Source: Streptomyces sparsogenes (lineage in GTDB: Bacteria; Actinomycetota; Actinomycetes; Streptomycetales; Streptomycetaceae). Taken from it: DNA of 64,000 nucleotides. This document shows, one piece after another, positions 36,615 to 43,807 of this stretch; the stretch's first letter is position 1; each line of letters opens with the position of its first letter. Below the pieces are notes generated by a model. That model saw only the letters and a list, made by a program, of their open reading frames with translations. It did no database searches and had not been told where the DNA came from. The position numbers and the translations under genes were made by a program. Location: positions 1-64,000 of the forward strand of contig NZ_MAXF01000041.1 of NCBI RefSeq assembly GCF_001704635.1. Direction: 5' to 3'.

Positions 36615-36809
36615 GGCTGTCGAGCGTAGCCCGGCCCATAGCAGCCCCCGACAGCCGGGTGGGTCGCGATCGCCACTTCGGTCACGGCCGCCACCCAGGC
36701 ATGGGCGGGCCGGGCGGCGGGCGGTCGATTACGGGCAGCAGCGCGCCGAAACCGTCCACTCCCGTTCATCGCACCGCCCGCCCGCCCCCGCCCGCCTAGC
36801 TTCCTCCTC
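36615..36809. other. Divergent upstream region before the second NlpC/P60 gene
   Basis: About 195 bp without a gene. It should hold the promoters of the small membrane protein (minus) and of the second NlpC/P60 gene (plus). No ydaO-like motif is visible here. The large hairpin follows at 36810-36870. Confidence 0.45.
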
Positions 36810-36870
36810 CAGGTGGCAGCCCGCTTCCCGTCAATCGAGGGTCCCCGCCTCATGGGCGGGCTGCCACCTG
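36810..36870 (+). promoter_or_regulatory. Large 15-bp hairpin in the leader of the second NlpC/P60 gene
   Basis: CAGGTGGCAGCCCGC (36810-36824) pairs perfectly with GCGGGCTGCCACCTG (36856-36870) across a 31-nt loop. It ends 55 nt before the GTG start. The position in the leader, not after a gene, argues against a terminator. It could be an attenuator, a protein-binding RNA or an operator. I know no named class with this sequence. Confidence 0.65.
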
Positions 36871-36925
36871 CCCGGACCCGCCCAGCAGTTACGCACAGGA
36901 ACACGAAGGAAGGTGACCCGCCGCC

Positions 36926-37972
36926 GTGGCGTCGCACAGGAAGCCCAAGCAGCGCTCGCTCACCGGCGGCACCGCCTGGACAGCCGCCGCGGTCGCGCTC
37001 GCCGGGGCCGCGGCCACCGCCATGGGCGGCACCGGCCACGCCGACACCCGCCCCACCCCGGCCCAGGTGCAGGCGAAGGTGGACCGCTACCAGCGGGAGG
37101 CCGAGGAGGCCAACGAGAAGTACAACGGCGCCAAGGAGCAGGCCGACGAGGCCCGCCAGGCGCTCGACGAGCTGCGCGACGAGGCGGCCCGCCGGACGGC
37201 GCGGCTGAACGCCGCGCGCAACGCGCTGGGCGCCTTCGCCGCCGCCCAGTACCGCTCCGGCACCGTCTCCCCCACCCTCCAGCTCGCGCTCTCCTCCTCC
37301 CCCGAGCAGTATCTGCGCCGGGCCTCGCTCGCCGAGCGCGCGGGCAGCCGCCGGGCCGCCGCGGTCGCGAGCATCGCCCGCCAGACCCGGCAGTTACGCC
37401 GGCTGCGCGGGGAGGCTCGGCACACCCTCGACCAGCTCCGCGCCTGCCAGGGGGCGCTCGCCCGCCACAAGCGCGACTCCCGCGAGAAGCTCGCCGCCGC
37501 CGAGGCCCTCCTCGACCGGCTGACCGCCGAGCAGCGCCGCCGCTACGAGGCGGAGCGGGCCGCGGAGGCGGCCGGGGAAGCGGGCCGGGACGCCTCGTCC
37601 GGCGCCGCGGCGCCCAGCATGTCCGGCCGCGCGGCCCGCGCCGTCTCGTACGCGTACGGGGCGCTCGGCAAGCCGTACGTCTGGGGCGCGACCGGCCCGT
37701 ACGGATACGACTGCTCGGGGCTCACCCAGGCCGCCTGGCGGGCCGCGGGCGTGGCCCTGCCGCGCACCACCTACACCCAGATCAACGCGGGCCGACGGGT
37801 CTCCCGCGCCGAACTCGCCCCCGGCGACCTGGTCTTCTTCTATTCCGGCGTCAGCCATGTCGGGCTCTACATCGGCGACGGCCGCATGATCCACGCCCCG
37901 CGCCCCGGCGCGCCCGTCCGCGTGGCGCCCATCGACCAGATGCCCTTCGCGGGCGCGACCCGGCCCGCGTGA
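36926..37972 (+). CDS. Secreted NlpC/P60 peptidoglycan hydrolase (paralogue)
   Basis: 348 residues from GTG 36926 (MASHRKPKQRSLTGG), with GAAGGAAGG upstream. A signal peptide (TAAAVALAGAAATAMGGTGHA) is followed by a coiled coil (about 40-210), a short Ser/Ala linker and the NlpC/P60 domain. The domain has YDCSGLTQAAW, SHVGLYIGDGRMI and HAPRPGAP. It is a paralogue of the hydrolase at 34220, identical in layout but shorter in the linker, and 1.5 kb downstream. Unlike that gene it has no ydaO riboswitch; a 15-bp hairpin sits in its leader instead, so the two copies are probably regulated differently. Close duplication is likely. Confidence 0.92.
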   Translation: MASHRKPKQRSLTGGTAWTAAAVALAGAAATAMGGTGHADTRPTPAQVQAKVDRYQREAEEANEKYNGAKEQADEARQALDELRDEAARRTARLNAARNALGAFAAAQYRSGTVSPTLQLALSSSPEQYLRRASLAERAGSRRAAAVASIARQTRQLRRLRGEARHTLDQLRACQGALARHKRDSREKLAAAEALLDRLTAEQRRRYEAERAAEAAGEAGRDASSGAAAPSMSGRAARAVSYAYGALGKPYVWGATGPYGYDCSGLTQAAWRAAGVALPRTTYTQINAGRRVSRAELAPGDLVFFYSGVSHVGLYIGDGRMIHAPRPGAPVRVAPIDQMPFAGATRPA

Positions 37973-38054
37973 ACCCGGCCGCGTGGTCCCGCTCGCGGCG
38001 GCCGCGTAGCGTTCTCGGCGATCAGCGTCGAGCCGCGTGAAGGAGACCCCACCC

Positions 38055-39125
38055 GTGCCGGAAGAACCCCCCGAACCCGCCGCCGGGGCCGCCGCCCCGG
38101 CCGCCGCCCCGGCCCCGGCCGCCGTCGTGCTGTCGGGCTACGGGCCGGTCGGCCGGGCCTACGTCGGGCACCTGGCCGCGCACGGCGAGGCCCTGGCGCG
38201 GGACCACGGGGTGCGGCTGCGCCTCGCGGCCGTACGGGCCAGTACGGCCGAGTACCTGCCGCCGGGCGACGGTACGGACACCTGGGCGCCCCCGCCGCCC
38301 CGGGCCGCGTGGGGGCCGCTGCCGCCGCTGGCCGAGACGCTGGACCGGACGGGGGCCGGGGTGCTGGTGCAGTGCGTGCCGTCCTCCCCCGAGGTGCGTG
38401 ACCAGGCGGCCGCCGAGACGCTGCTCGCGCTGCGCCGCGGCGTGCACGTCGTCACCGCGACCAAGAGCCATCTGCTCAGCCACTGGCGGGCGCTGGGCCT
38501 GGCCGCCGCGGAGGGAGGCGGCCTGATCAGGATCTCGGGCGCCACCGGCGCCGCCCTGCCCGCCGGCGACCTGGCCAGGGCCGGGGTGCGCGGCCTGGGC
38601 TGCCGTACGATCCGCGCCTGCCCCAACGGCACCGCCACCTTCGTGCTCGACCGCCTCGCGGCCGGCGACTCCCTGGCCGACGCGGTCGCCGAGGCGCGGC
38701 GGCGCGGCATAGCCGAAGCCGATCCCGGCGCCGACCTGTCCGGCGCCGACGCCGCCACGAAGGCGCGGCTGCTGGCGGCCCTGCTGTGGGGCTGGGACGC
38801 CTCGGCGATCCGTACCGAGACCGAAGGGGTGGACGAGGACACGGCCGGGGAGGCACGGGCGGCCGCCGCCTCGGGCCACCGTCTGCGGGCGGTCGCGAGC
38901 GCGGCCGCCGACGAGCCGCTGCTGGTCCGGGTCCGGCTGGAGCGGACCGCGCCCGGCGACCCGCTGCACGCGCTCACCGGGCCGGAGAAGGCCGTGGTCT
39001 ACGGCTGCCCGGACGCGGGCGACATCACGGTCAGCGGCGGCCGCTCCAGCCCTCTCGGCGCGGCGCTCGCCATGGTGAAGGACACCCTCGACGTGGCCGC
39101 GCCGCGCCGCCCCGGCTTCGGCTGA
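38055..39125 (+). CDS. Homoserine dehydrogenase-like NAD(P)-binding protein
   Basis: 356 residues from GTG 38055, with AAGGAG 9 nt upstream. An Ala/Pro-rich N-terminus precedes a Rossmann fold (VVLSGYGPVGRAYVGHL). The middle shows VVTATKSHLLSHW and IRISGATGAALPAGDLAR, followed by GCRTIRACPNGTATFVLDRLAAG, in the order seen in homoserine dehydrogenases (catalytic Lys then Gly-rich substrate loop). The lysine of VTATKSH matches the conserved catalytic lysine of that family. No ACT domain is present. A true ThrA-type homoserine dehydrogenase usually lies with thrB and thrC, so this may act on another oxo-acid. Its neighbours do not settle the role. Confidence 0.75.
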   Translation: MPEEPPEPAAGAAAPAAAPAPAAVVLSGYGPVGRAYVGHLAAHGEALARDHGVRLRLAAVRASTAEYLPPGDGTDTWAPPPPRAAWGPLPPLAETLDRTGAGVLVQCVPSSPEVRDQAAAETLLALRRGVHVVTATKSHLLSHWRALGLAAAEGGGLIRISGATGAALPAGDLARAGVRGLGCRTIRACPNGTATFVLDRLAAGDSLADAVAEARRRGIAEADPGADLSGADAATKARLLAALLWGWDASAIRTETEGVDEDTAGEARAAAASGHRLRAVASAAADEPLLVRVRLERTAPGDPLHALTGPEKAVVYGCPDAGDITVSGGRSSPLGAALAMVKDTLDVAAPRRPGFG

Positions 39126-39274
39126 CCGGGCCGTATCGCGGTGCCCATCGCTCGCGCCTCCCCCGGCCCGCGGGCAATCGCTGGAGCCATGTCACGCCCC
39201 GTCGATGGGCTCCCGCTCCGTATATGCTGCGGCGAATTTCCGATTTTTCTGTGCAGAAGGCGGGGAACAGCGCG

Positions 39275-39964
39275 ATGCGCAAACCTGGTCGGGCAGCCGT
39301 GGGCGCCGCGGTGGCGATCGGCGTGATCGGCATGCTGGGGGCCCTGACGGGTTGCTCCTCTGACTCGGACGGCGACGGCGGGGACGGCAAGGCGGGCAAG
39401 GGCGGCAGGAGCGGGTCCCGGGGCGGCGGGGTCGAGGTGGCGGCCGCCGGCGGGAAGGTGGGCGGCGCGGGGACGGCGTGCGAGCTGCCGGTGCGGTTCG
39501 AGCTGGCCAAGTCGTGGAAGCCGGAGGCGGTGAAGGAGCTGAAGGGGGTGGACCCCGAGCTGGGCTCCACCCTCGTGAAGCAGGGCCCGGTGACCCTCGT
39601 CTGCGAGATCGACGCGAAGCCCGCCGGGCACATCGGCTTTCTGCGGGTGTGGACCGGGGACAAGGGGAAGGCGGCGTCCGGCGGCGAGCCCCGGCGGCTG
39701 CTGAAGGCGTTCATGGCCGGGGAGAAGCGCATCCGCGACGCCCGGTACACCGAGGCGAAGGCCGGTGACCTGCCCGCCGCGGAGGTCAGCTACACCCTCG
39801 ACGACCCGTCCCTGGACGCCCCCAAGCCGGAGCGGGCGCTCGCGGTCGTCACCCCGAGGGGCGGCGTCGTGCTGCACCTCGGCGGCCTCGACACCGAGGA
39901 GCACAAGGCCATGCTGCCCGCCTACGAGCTGGCCAAGCGGACCATGGCCCGCGCCGACGGCTGA
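39275..39964 (+). CDS. Secreted lipoprotein
   Basis: 229 residues from ATG 39275. A signal sequence (AVGAAVAIGVIGMLGALTGCSS) ends in a lipobox (LTGC), so the mature protein is tethered to the membrane by lipidated cysteine. A Gly/Lys/Asp-rich linker is followed by a domain of about 170 residues with two further cysteines (ACELPVRFEL and LVCEIDAK), likely a disulphide. The start CELPVRFELAKSWKPEAV and repeated small strands resemble the one-domain lipoproteins common in Streptomyces with no known role. It stands alone, 150 nt past the dehydrogenase-like gene. Confidence 0.75.
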   Translation: MRKPGRAAVGAAVAIGVIGMLGALTGCSSDSDGDGGDGKAGKGGRSGSRGGGVEVAAAGGKVGGAGTACELPVRFELAKSWKPEAVKELKGVDPELGSTLVKQGPVTLVCEIDAKPAGHIGFLRVWTGDKGKAASGGEPRRLLKAFMAGEKRIRDARYTEAKAGDLPAAEVSYTLDDPSLDAPKPERALAVVTPRGGVVLHLGGLDTEEHKAMLPAYELAKRTMARADG

Positions 39965-40036
39965 CGGGCCCGCCCCCGGGAGGGGGTCTTACGACTCGCC
40001 CGCCCCCGCCGCCGGGGCGGGCGGGGCGGCCGGCCG

Positions 40037-40738
40037 CTACGCGGGCAGGCCGAGGCCGCGGACGAGCTGGGTCAGCTCCGCGCGGTAGATCTTGTCCGGG
40101 CGCGGGGTCTGGCCGCGCAGATGGCCGTAGATCTCCAGCGAGACCAGGCCGTGCAGATGGCCCCAGATGCGCAGCGCGATGGCCACGGCGGCGGGCGGCA
40201 GGCCGGGGAACTCCTCGCGCACCTCGGCCGCGAGCCCGGGGTCGAAGTCCGACCACTGGAAATCGGCCTCCGCGAAGAGGGCCTTGGCCTGCGGCCAGGC
40301 CCCGGCGGCCAGGCCGGTCAGGCCGGCGCAGACGCGGTGTTCGGCCTCGGGGGCCGCGCCGCCTTCGGGCGCCTGGTAGCCGGGGACGGGGTCGCCGTAG
40401 ATCAGCCGGAAGCCCTCGGCGTTGGTGAGCGCCCAGTCCCGGAAGGCGGTCGCCCAGGCGATGATGCGGCCGGCCGGGTCGTCGGTGGGGCAGGCGTCGC
40501 GGGCGGCGTCCACCGCGTCGGCCAGTGAGGTGTACACGTCGTTGATGAGCGTGGTGACCAGGTCGTCCCGGGTGGCGAAGTAGCCGTAGATGGCGTTGGC
40601 CGTCATGCCCATCTCGCGGGCGATGGCCCGCAGCGTGATCGCGTCCGGCCCGCCCGAGGACATCAGCCCGAGCGCGACCTTCTTGATCTCGGCCGTGGTC
40701 TCGGCCCGCAGTCTCTCGCGTCGTCCCGTCGTCGCCAC
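40037..40738 (-). CDS. TetR-family transcriptional repressor
   Basis: 233 residues. The N-terminal helix-turn-helix reads ITLRAIAREMGMTANAIYGYFATRDDLVTTLI, typical of TetR DNA-binding domains. The longer ligand domain ends in RAELTQLVRGLGLPA, a WHG-type C-terminus. It is divergent from the NAD(P)-binding protein gene at 40886 with a 147-bp gap that contains two direct repeats and back-to-back promoters, so it probably represses that gene and itself. The inducer is unknown. Confidence 0.9.
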   Translation of the reverse strand: MATTGRRERLRAETTAEIKKVALGLMSSGGPDAITLRAIAREMGMTANAIYGYFATRDDLVTTLINDVYTSLADAVDAARDACPTDDPAGRIIAWATAFRDWALTNAEGFRLIYGDPVPGYQAPEGGAAPEAEHRVCAGLTGLAAGAWPQAKALFAEADFQWSDFDPGLAAEVREEFPGLPPAAVAIALRIWGHLHGLVSLEIYGHLRGQTPRPDKIYRAELTQLVRGLGLPA

Positions 40739-40766
40739 GGGAGAACTCTACAGCGTCACAGCATGT

Positions 40767-40826
40767 GGTTGCCGTGTCGAAACTTCACGCCGTATAGTCA
40801 CTGCACACCGTATAGATCAATGTACA
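40767..40826. promoter_or_regulatory. Divergent promoters and 18-bp direct repeats (TetR operator)
   Basis: CCGTATAG occurs at 40790-40797 and 40808-40815, 18 bp apart, inside CGCCGTATAGTCACTGCA and a diverged second copy. Rightward promoter: TTGCCG (40769-40774), 18-bp spacer, TATAGT (40793-40798). Leftward: TTGATC, 18-bp spacer and TATACG on the minus strand. Both -10 elements sit in the repeats, so a bound regulator would block both. Confidence 0.6.
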
Positions 40827-40885
40827 GATCAGCCGCGGAACAGGCCGGCGCACCCCTCGACTCGCCTTCGGGCACGGGAGACTTC

Positions 40886-41587
40886 ATGCACATCGGGATC
40901 ATTGGCGCCACCGGCAACATCGGGCAGCGCGTCGTCGCCGAAGCCCTCGGCCGGGGCCATCAGGTCACCGCGCTCACCCGCGACGCCTCCCGCGTCAGCG
41001 AGGACCGCGCCAAGGTGGTGTGGAAGAGCGTCGACGCCCTCGACGCCGACAGCGTGGCCGCGGTCCTGCCCGGCCTGGACGTCCTGATCAGCGGCTTCCA
41101 GCCGGGCAACGCCGCCCGGGACTTCCAGGACACCGTGCGGCGCTCGATCGCCGACCCCACGGTCTACGCCGCGGCCGCGGGGGCGCTGCTCAAGGCCCTG
41201 GAGACCCACCCCCGCACCCGGCTCATCGTGATCGGCGGCGCGGGCAGCCTCGAGATCAGGCCGGGCGTCACCCGCGCCGACTCCGAGCCGGACCTGTTCG
41301 AGGCGCTGGACTCACTCGGGCTGCCGAGGGAGTACGCGGCCGCGGTGCGGGGCCACCGGGACGCCCTGAACGTGCTGCGCGCCTCGAACCGGCTGTGGAC
41401 CTACTTCAGCCCGGCCGAGGAGATCGGCCCCGGCGAGCGCACCGGCCGCTTCCGGCTCGGCGGCGACCAGCCGGTCCTGGACGCCGAGGGGCGCAGCCGC
41501 ATCTCCTTCGAGGACGCCGCCGTCGCGCTGGTCGACGAGGCCGAGCTGCCCCGGTTCGTCCAGCGGCGGTTCACGATCGGTTACTGA
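40886..41587 (+). CDS. NAD(P)H-binding reductase-like protein (NmrA/YwnB type)
   Basis: 233 residues from ATG 40886 (MHIGIIGATGNIGQRVV), with GGGAG 8 nt upstream. The glycine-rich IIGATGNIG binds NAD(P). The family features are the LTRDASRV segment and LVVIGGAGSLEI-type strand (RLIVIGGAGSLEI), then WTYFSPAEEIGPGERTG with the SPA motif near the active region. Such proteins are short, atypical reductases or redox sensors that often lie next to a TetR gene. The divergent TetR at 40037 probably controls it. The 30 bp around its stop codon are duplicated (41571-41630). Confidence 0.85.
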   Translation: MHIGIIGATGNIGQRVVAEALGRGHQVTALTRDASRVSEDRAKVVWKSVDALDADSVAAVLPGLDVLISGFQPGNAARDFQDTVRRSIADPTVYAAAAGALLKALETHPRTRLIVIGGAGSLEIRPGVTRADSEPDLFEALDSLGLPREYAAAVRGHRDALNVLRASNRLWTYFSPAEEIGPGERTGRFRLGGDQPVLDAEGRSRISFEDAAVALVDEAELPRFVQRRFTIGY

Positions 41588-41630
41588 CGCACAGGCGCCA
41601 TCACGATCGGTTACTGACGCCCAGGCGTCA
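41571..41630. repeat. 30-bp tandem duplication spanning two convergent stops
   Basis: TCACGATCGGTTACTGACGC opens both 30-bp copies (41571-41600 and 41601-41630); 28 of 30 bases match. The first copy has the TGA of the NAD(P)-binding gene (41585-41587). The second copy holds the complement of the stop of the response-regulator gene at its end (41628-41630). Confidence 0.9.
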
Positions 41631-42434
41631 CACCAGGCGGCGGGCCGTCGCCCAGCGGGTCAGCTCGTGGCGGTTGGAGAGCTGGAGCTTGCGCAGCACC
41701 GCCGAGACATGGCTCTCGACCGTCTTCACCGAGATGAACAGCTGCTTGGCGATCTCCTTGTAGGCGTAGCCGCGGGCGATCAGCCGCAGCACCTCGCGCT
41801 CGCGCTGGGTCAGGCGGTCGAGGTCCTCGTCCACCGGCGGGGCGTCCGTGGAGGCGAAGGCGTCGAGGACGAAGCCGGCGAGGCGGGGCGAGAAGACGGC
41901 GTCGCCCTCGGCGACCCGGAAGATCGCGTCGACCAGGTCGGTGCCGGTGATGGTCTTGGTGACATAGCCGCGGGCGCCGCCGCGGATCACGCCGATGACG
42001 TCCTCGGCGGCGTCCGAGACCGACAGCGCCAGGAAGCGCACCGGCCGGTTCGGGTCGGCCATCAGCGCGGCGCTGCGGCGCAGCACCTCGACGCCGCCGC
42101 CGCCGGGGAGGTGGACGTCGAGGAGGACGACCTCGGGGCGGGTGGCGCCGATGACCGTGACGGCCTGGTCGACGTCGGCCGCCTCCCCGACCACCTCGAC
42201 GCCCGTGCGGGCCGTCTCCCCGATCTCGGCCTGTACGCCGGTCCGGAACATCCGGTGGTCGTCGACGAGGACGACCCGCACCCGGCGCGGCGCCGCCCCA
42301 CCCGCCCCGACCGCCTCGCCGGCCGCCGGGCCCGCCGCCCCGGCCGCCTCGCCGGCCGCCCCGCCCGTCGCGTTCCCCGTACGACCCGTCGCGCCGCTCG
42401 CCGTACGGCCCGTCGCCCCGCTCGCCTCGGTCAT
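41628..42434 (-). CDS. LuxR-type response regulator (NarL/LiaR family)
   Basis: 268 residues from ATG 42434, overlapping the kinase stop by 4 nt. A Gly/Ala/Thr-rich N-terminal extension (about 50 residues, imperfect GATGRT repeats) precedes the receiver domain: VVLVDDHRMFRTGVQAEI with the acidic pocket, the phosphorylated aspartate in VVLLDVHLPGG and the lysine in GYVTKTITG. The C-terminal LuxR helix-turn-helix reads LTQREREVLRLIARGYAYKEI. The N-terminal extension is unusual for the family. It should be phosphorylated by the PspC-fused kinase encoded just upstream. Targets are unknown but are likely envelope-stress genes, including the nearby PspC/toastrack gene. Confidence 0.93.
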   Translation of the reverse strand: MTEASGATGRTASGATGRTGNATGGAAGEAAGAAGPAAGEAVGAGGAAPRRVRVVLVDDHRMFRTGVQAEIGETARTGVEVVGEAADVDQAVTVIGATRPEVVLLDVHLPGGGGVEVLRRSAALMADPNRPVRFLALSVSDAAEDVIGVIRGGARGYVTKTITGTDLVDAIFRVAEGDAVFSPRLAGFVLDAFASTDAPPVDEDLDRLTQREREVLRLIARGYAYKEIAKQLFISVKTVESHVSAVLRKLQLSNRHELTRWATARRLV

Positions 42435-43699
42435 GTCGTCGCCGCCCTCTCCATCTCCAGCTCCACTTCCGTCCCCCCGTCCGGCGCGGACCTCAGCCGC
42501 GCCGTGCCGCCGTTGCGCCGCATCCTGCCGATGATGGACTCGCGCACGCCCATCCGGTCCTCCGGCACCGCGTCCAGGTCGAAGCCCGGGCCCCGGTCCC
42601 GTACGGAGATGAACACCGTGGCCCCCTCGACCTCGGCGAAGACCTGGACGGCCCCGCCGTCGCCACCGTACTTGGCGGCGTTGACCATCGCCTCGCGCGC
42701 CGCCTGGAGCTGCGCGGCCAGCTTCTCGTCCAGCGGGCAGTCACCGACGACCACCACCTCGATCGGCACCCCGTGGTGGTCCTCGACCTCGGCCGCGGCC
42801 TTCCTGACCGCCTCGGCCAGGGTGTCCGGCTCCTCGGCCTCGTCCTTGCCGGTGCCCTCCGGCCGGTACAGCCAGGCGCGCAGCTCGCGCTCCTGGGCCC
42901 GGGCCAGCCGGGCGACCTCCCGGGGGTCCTCCGCGTTCCGCTGGATCAGGGTGAGGGTGTGCAGTACGGAGTCGTGGACATGGGCGGCGACCTCGGCCCG
43001 CTCCTGGGCGCGGATGCGCATCAGGCGCTCCTCGGAGAGGTCCTGGGCCATCCGCACCAGGTAGGGGCCCGCGAGCAGCGCGATGCCCACCAGCACGGCG
43101 AGCGCGGCCTGCAGCACGGCCCCCAGGTGCTTCGCCGAGCCCTGGAGCACGACGATGCCCGTCACCCCGGCGCCGACCAGCAGCACCCCGGCGGCGCCCC
43201 GGGCGATGGGCAGCACCTGCTTGCGGCGGCTGAGCTCGACCCACTGGGCGCGCCGCGCGTTGTCCGCCTGGCGCCAGACCAGGGCGACGCCCGCGCCGAT
43301 GAGCAGCAGCGGCCAGATGTAGGCGTTGGCGCCGCCGAGTTCGAAGTGCTCGACGAACACGCCCATGCCGACCAGCAGCGCGACGAGCGCGAAGACCTGG
43401 CCCTTGTCCGGCTTGCGGACCAGGACGCGGCGCCCGCCGTCGGGACCCCGCTCGGACGCCGGGCGGGCGGCCTCGACACCCCCGACGCCGAGCGGCACCA
43501 CGAACCAGAACAGCGCGTACACCAGCGCGCCGAAGCCCTCCGCCATGAACAGCGCGAGGAAGACGAACCGTACCCAGGACACCGGCAGTCCCAGGTGTCC
43601 GGCCAGGCCGCGGGCCACGCCGCCGAGCATCCGCCCCTCCGCACTGCGGTACAGCTTGCGCGGGGGCGGCTCGGCGACGGGGGGCACGGCGGCGGTCAT
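42431..43699 (-). CDS. PspC-fused sensor histidine kinase
   Basis: 422 residues from ATG 43699 (MTAAVPPVAEPPPRKLYR). The N-terminal PspC domain (LYRSAEGRMLGGVARGLAGHLG) is followed by several transmembrane helices. The cytoplasmic part has a HisKA_3 dimerisation domain with the phospho-acceptor in HVHDSVLHTLTLIQRNA, and an HATPase domain with an N-box (REAMVNAAKYGG) and DRGPGFDLDAV. This is the LiaS/DesK-type kinase partner of the response regulator at 41628. PspC-fused kinases sense membrane or wall stress in actinobacteria, in my recollection. The Ser/Thr kinase gene at 43808 lies directly upstream on the same strand. Confidence 0.93.
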   Translation of the reverse strand: MTAAVPPVAEPPPRKLYRSAEGRMLGGVARGLAGHLGLPVSWVRFVFLALFMAEGFGALVYALFWFVVPLGVGGVEAARPASERGPDGGRRVLVRKPDKGQVFALVALLVGMGVFVEHFELGGANAYIWPLLLIGAGVALVWRQADNARRAQWVELSRRKQVLPIARGAAGVLLVGAGVTGIVVLQGSAKHLGAVLQAALAVLVGIALLAGPYLVRMAQDLSEERLMRIRAQERAEVAAHVHDSVLHTLTLIQRNAEDPREVARLARAQERELRAWLYRPEGTGKDEAEEPDTLAEAVRKAAAEVEDHHGVPIEVVVVGDCPLDEKLAAQLQAAREAMVNAAKYGGDGGAVQVFAEVEGATVFISVRDRGPGFDLDAVPEDRMGVRESIIGRMRRNGGTARLRSAPDGGTEVELEMERAATT

Positions 43700-43752
43700 G
43701 CCCCGATCGTCACACGTACAGCGGGCGCCGGGCATCAGGGTCGCCCCTGATC

Positions 43753-43780
43753 GTTCCCCGACAGGGTGTTCCCCGACAGG
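43753..43780. repeat. 15-bp direct repeat between kinase genes
   Basis: GTTCCCCGACAGG occurs at 43753-43765 and 43768-43780 in the gap between the two kinase genes. No gene is affected. Confidence 0.7.
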
Positions 43781-43807
43781 GCCCGGGTCACGGGCTCGGG
43801 AGGCGGC

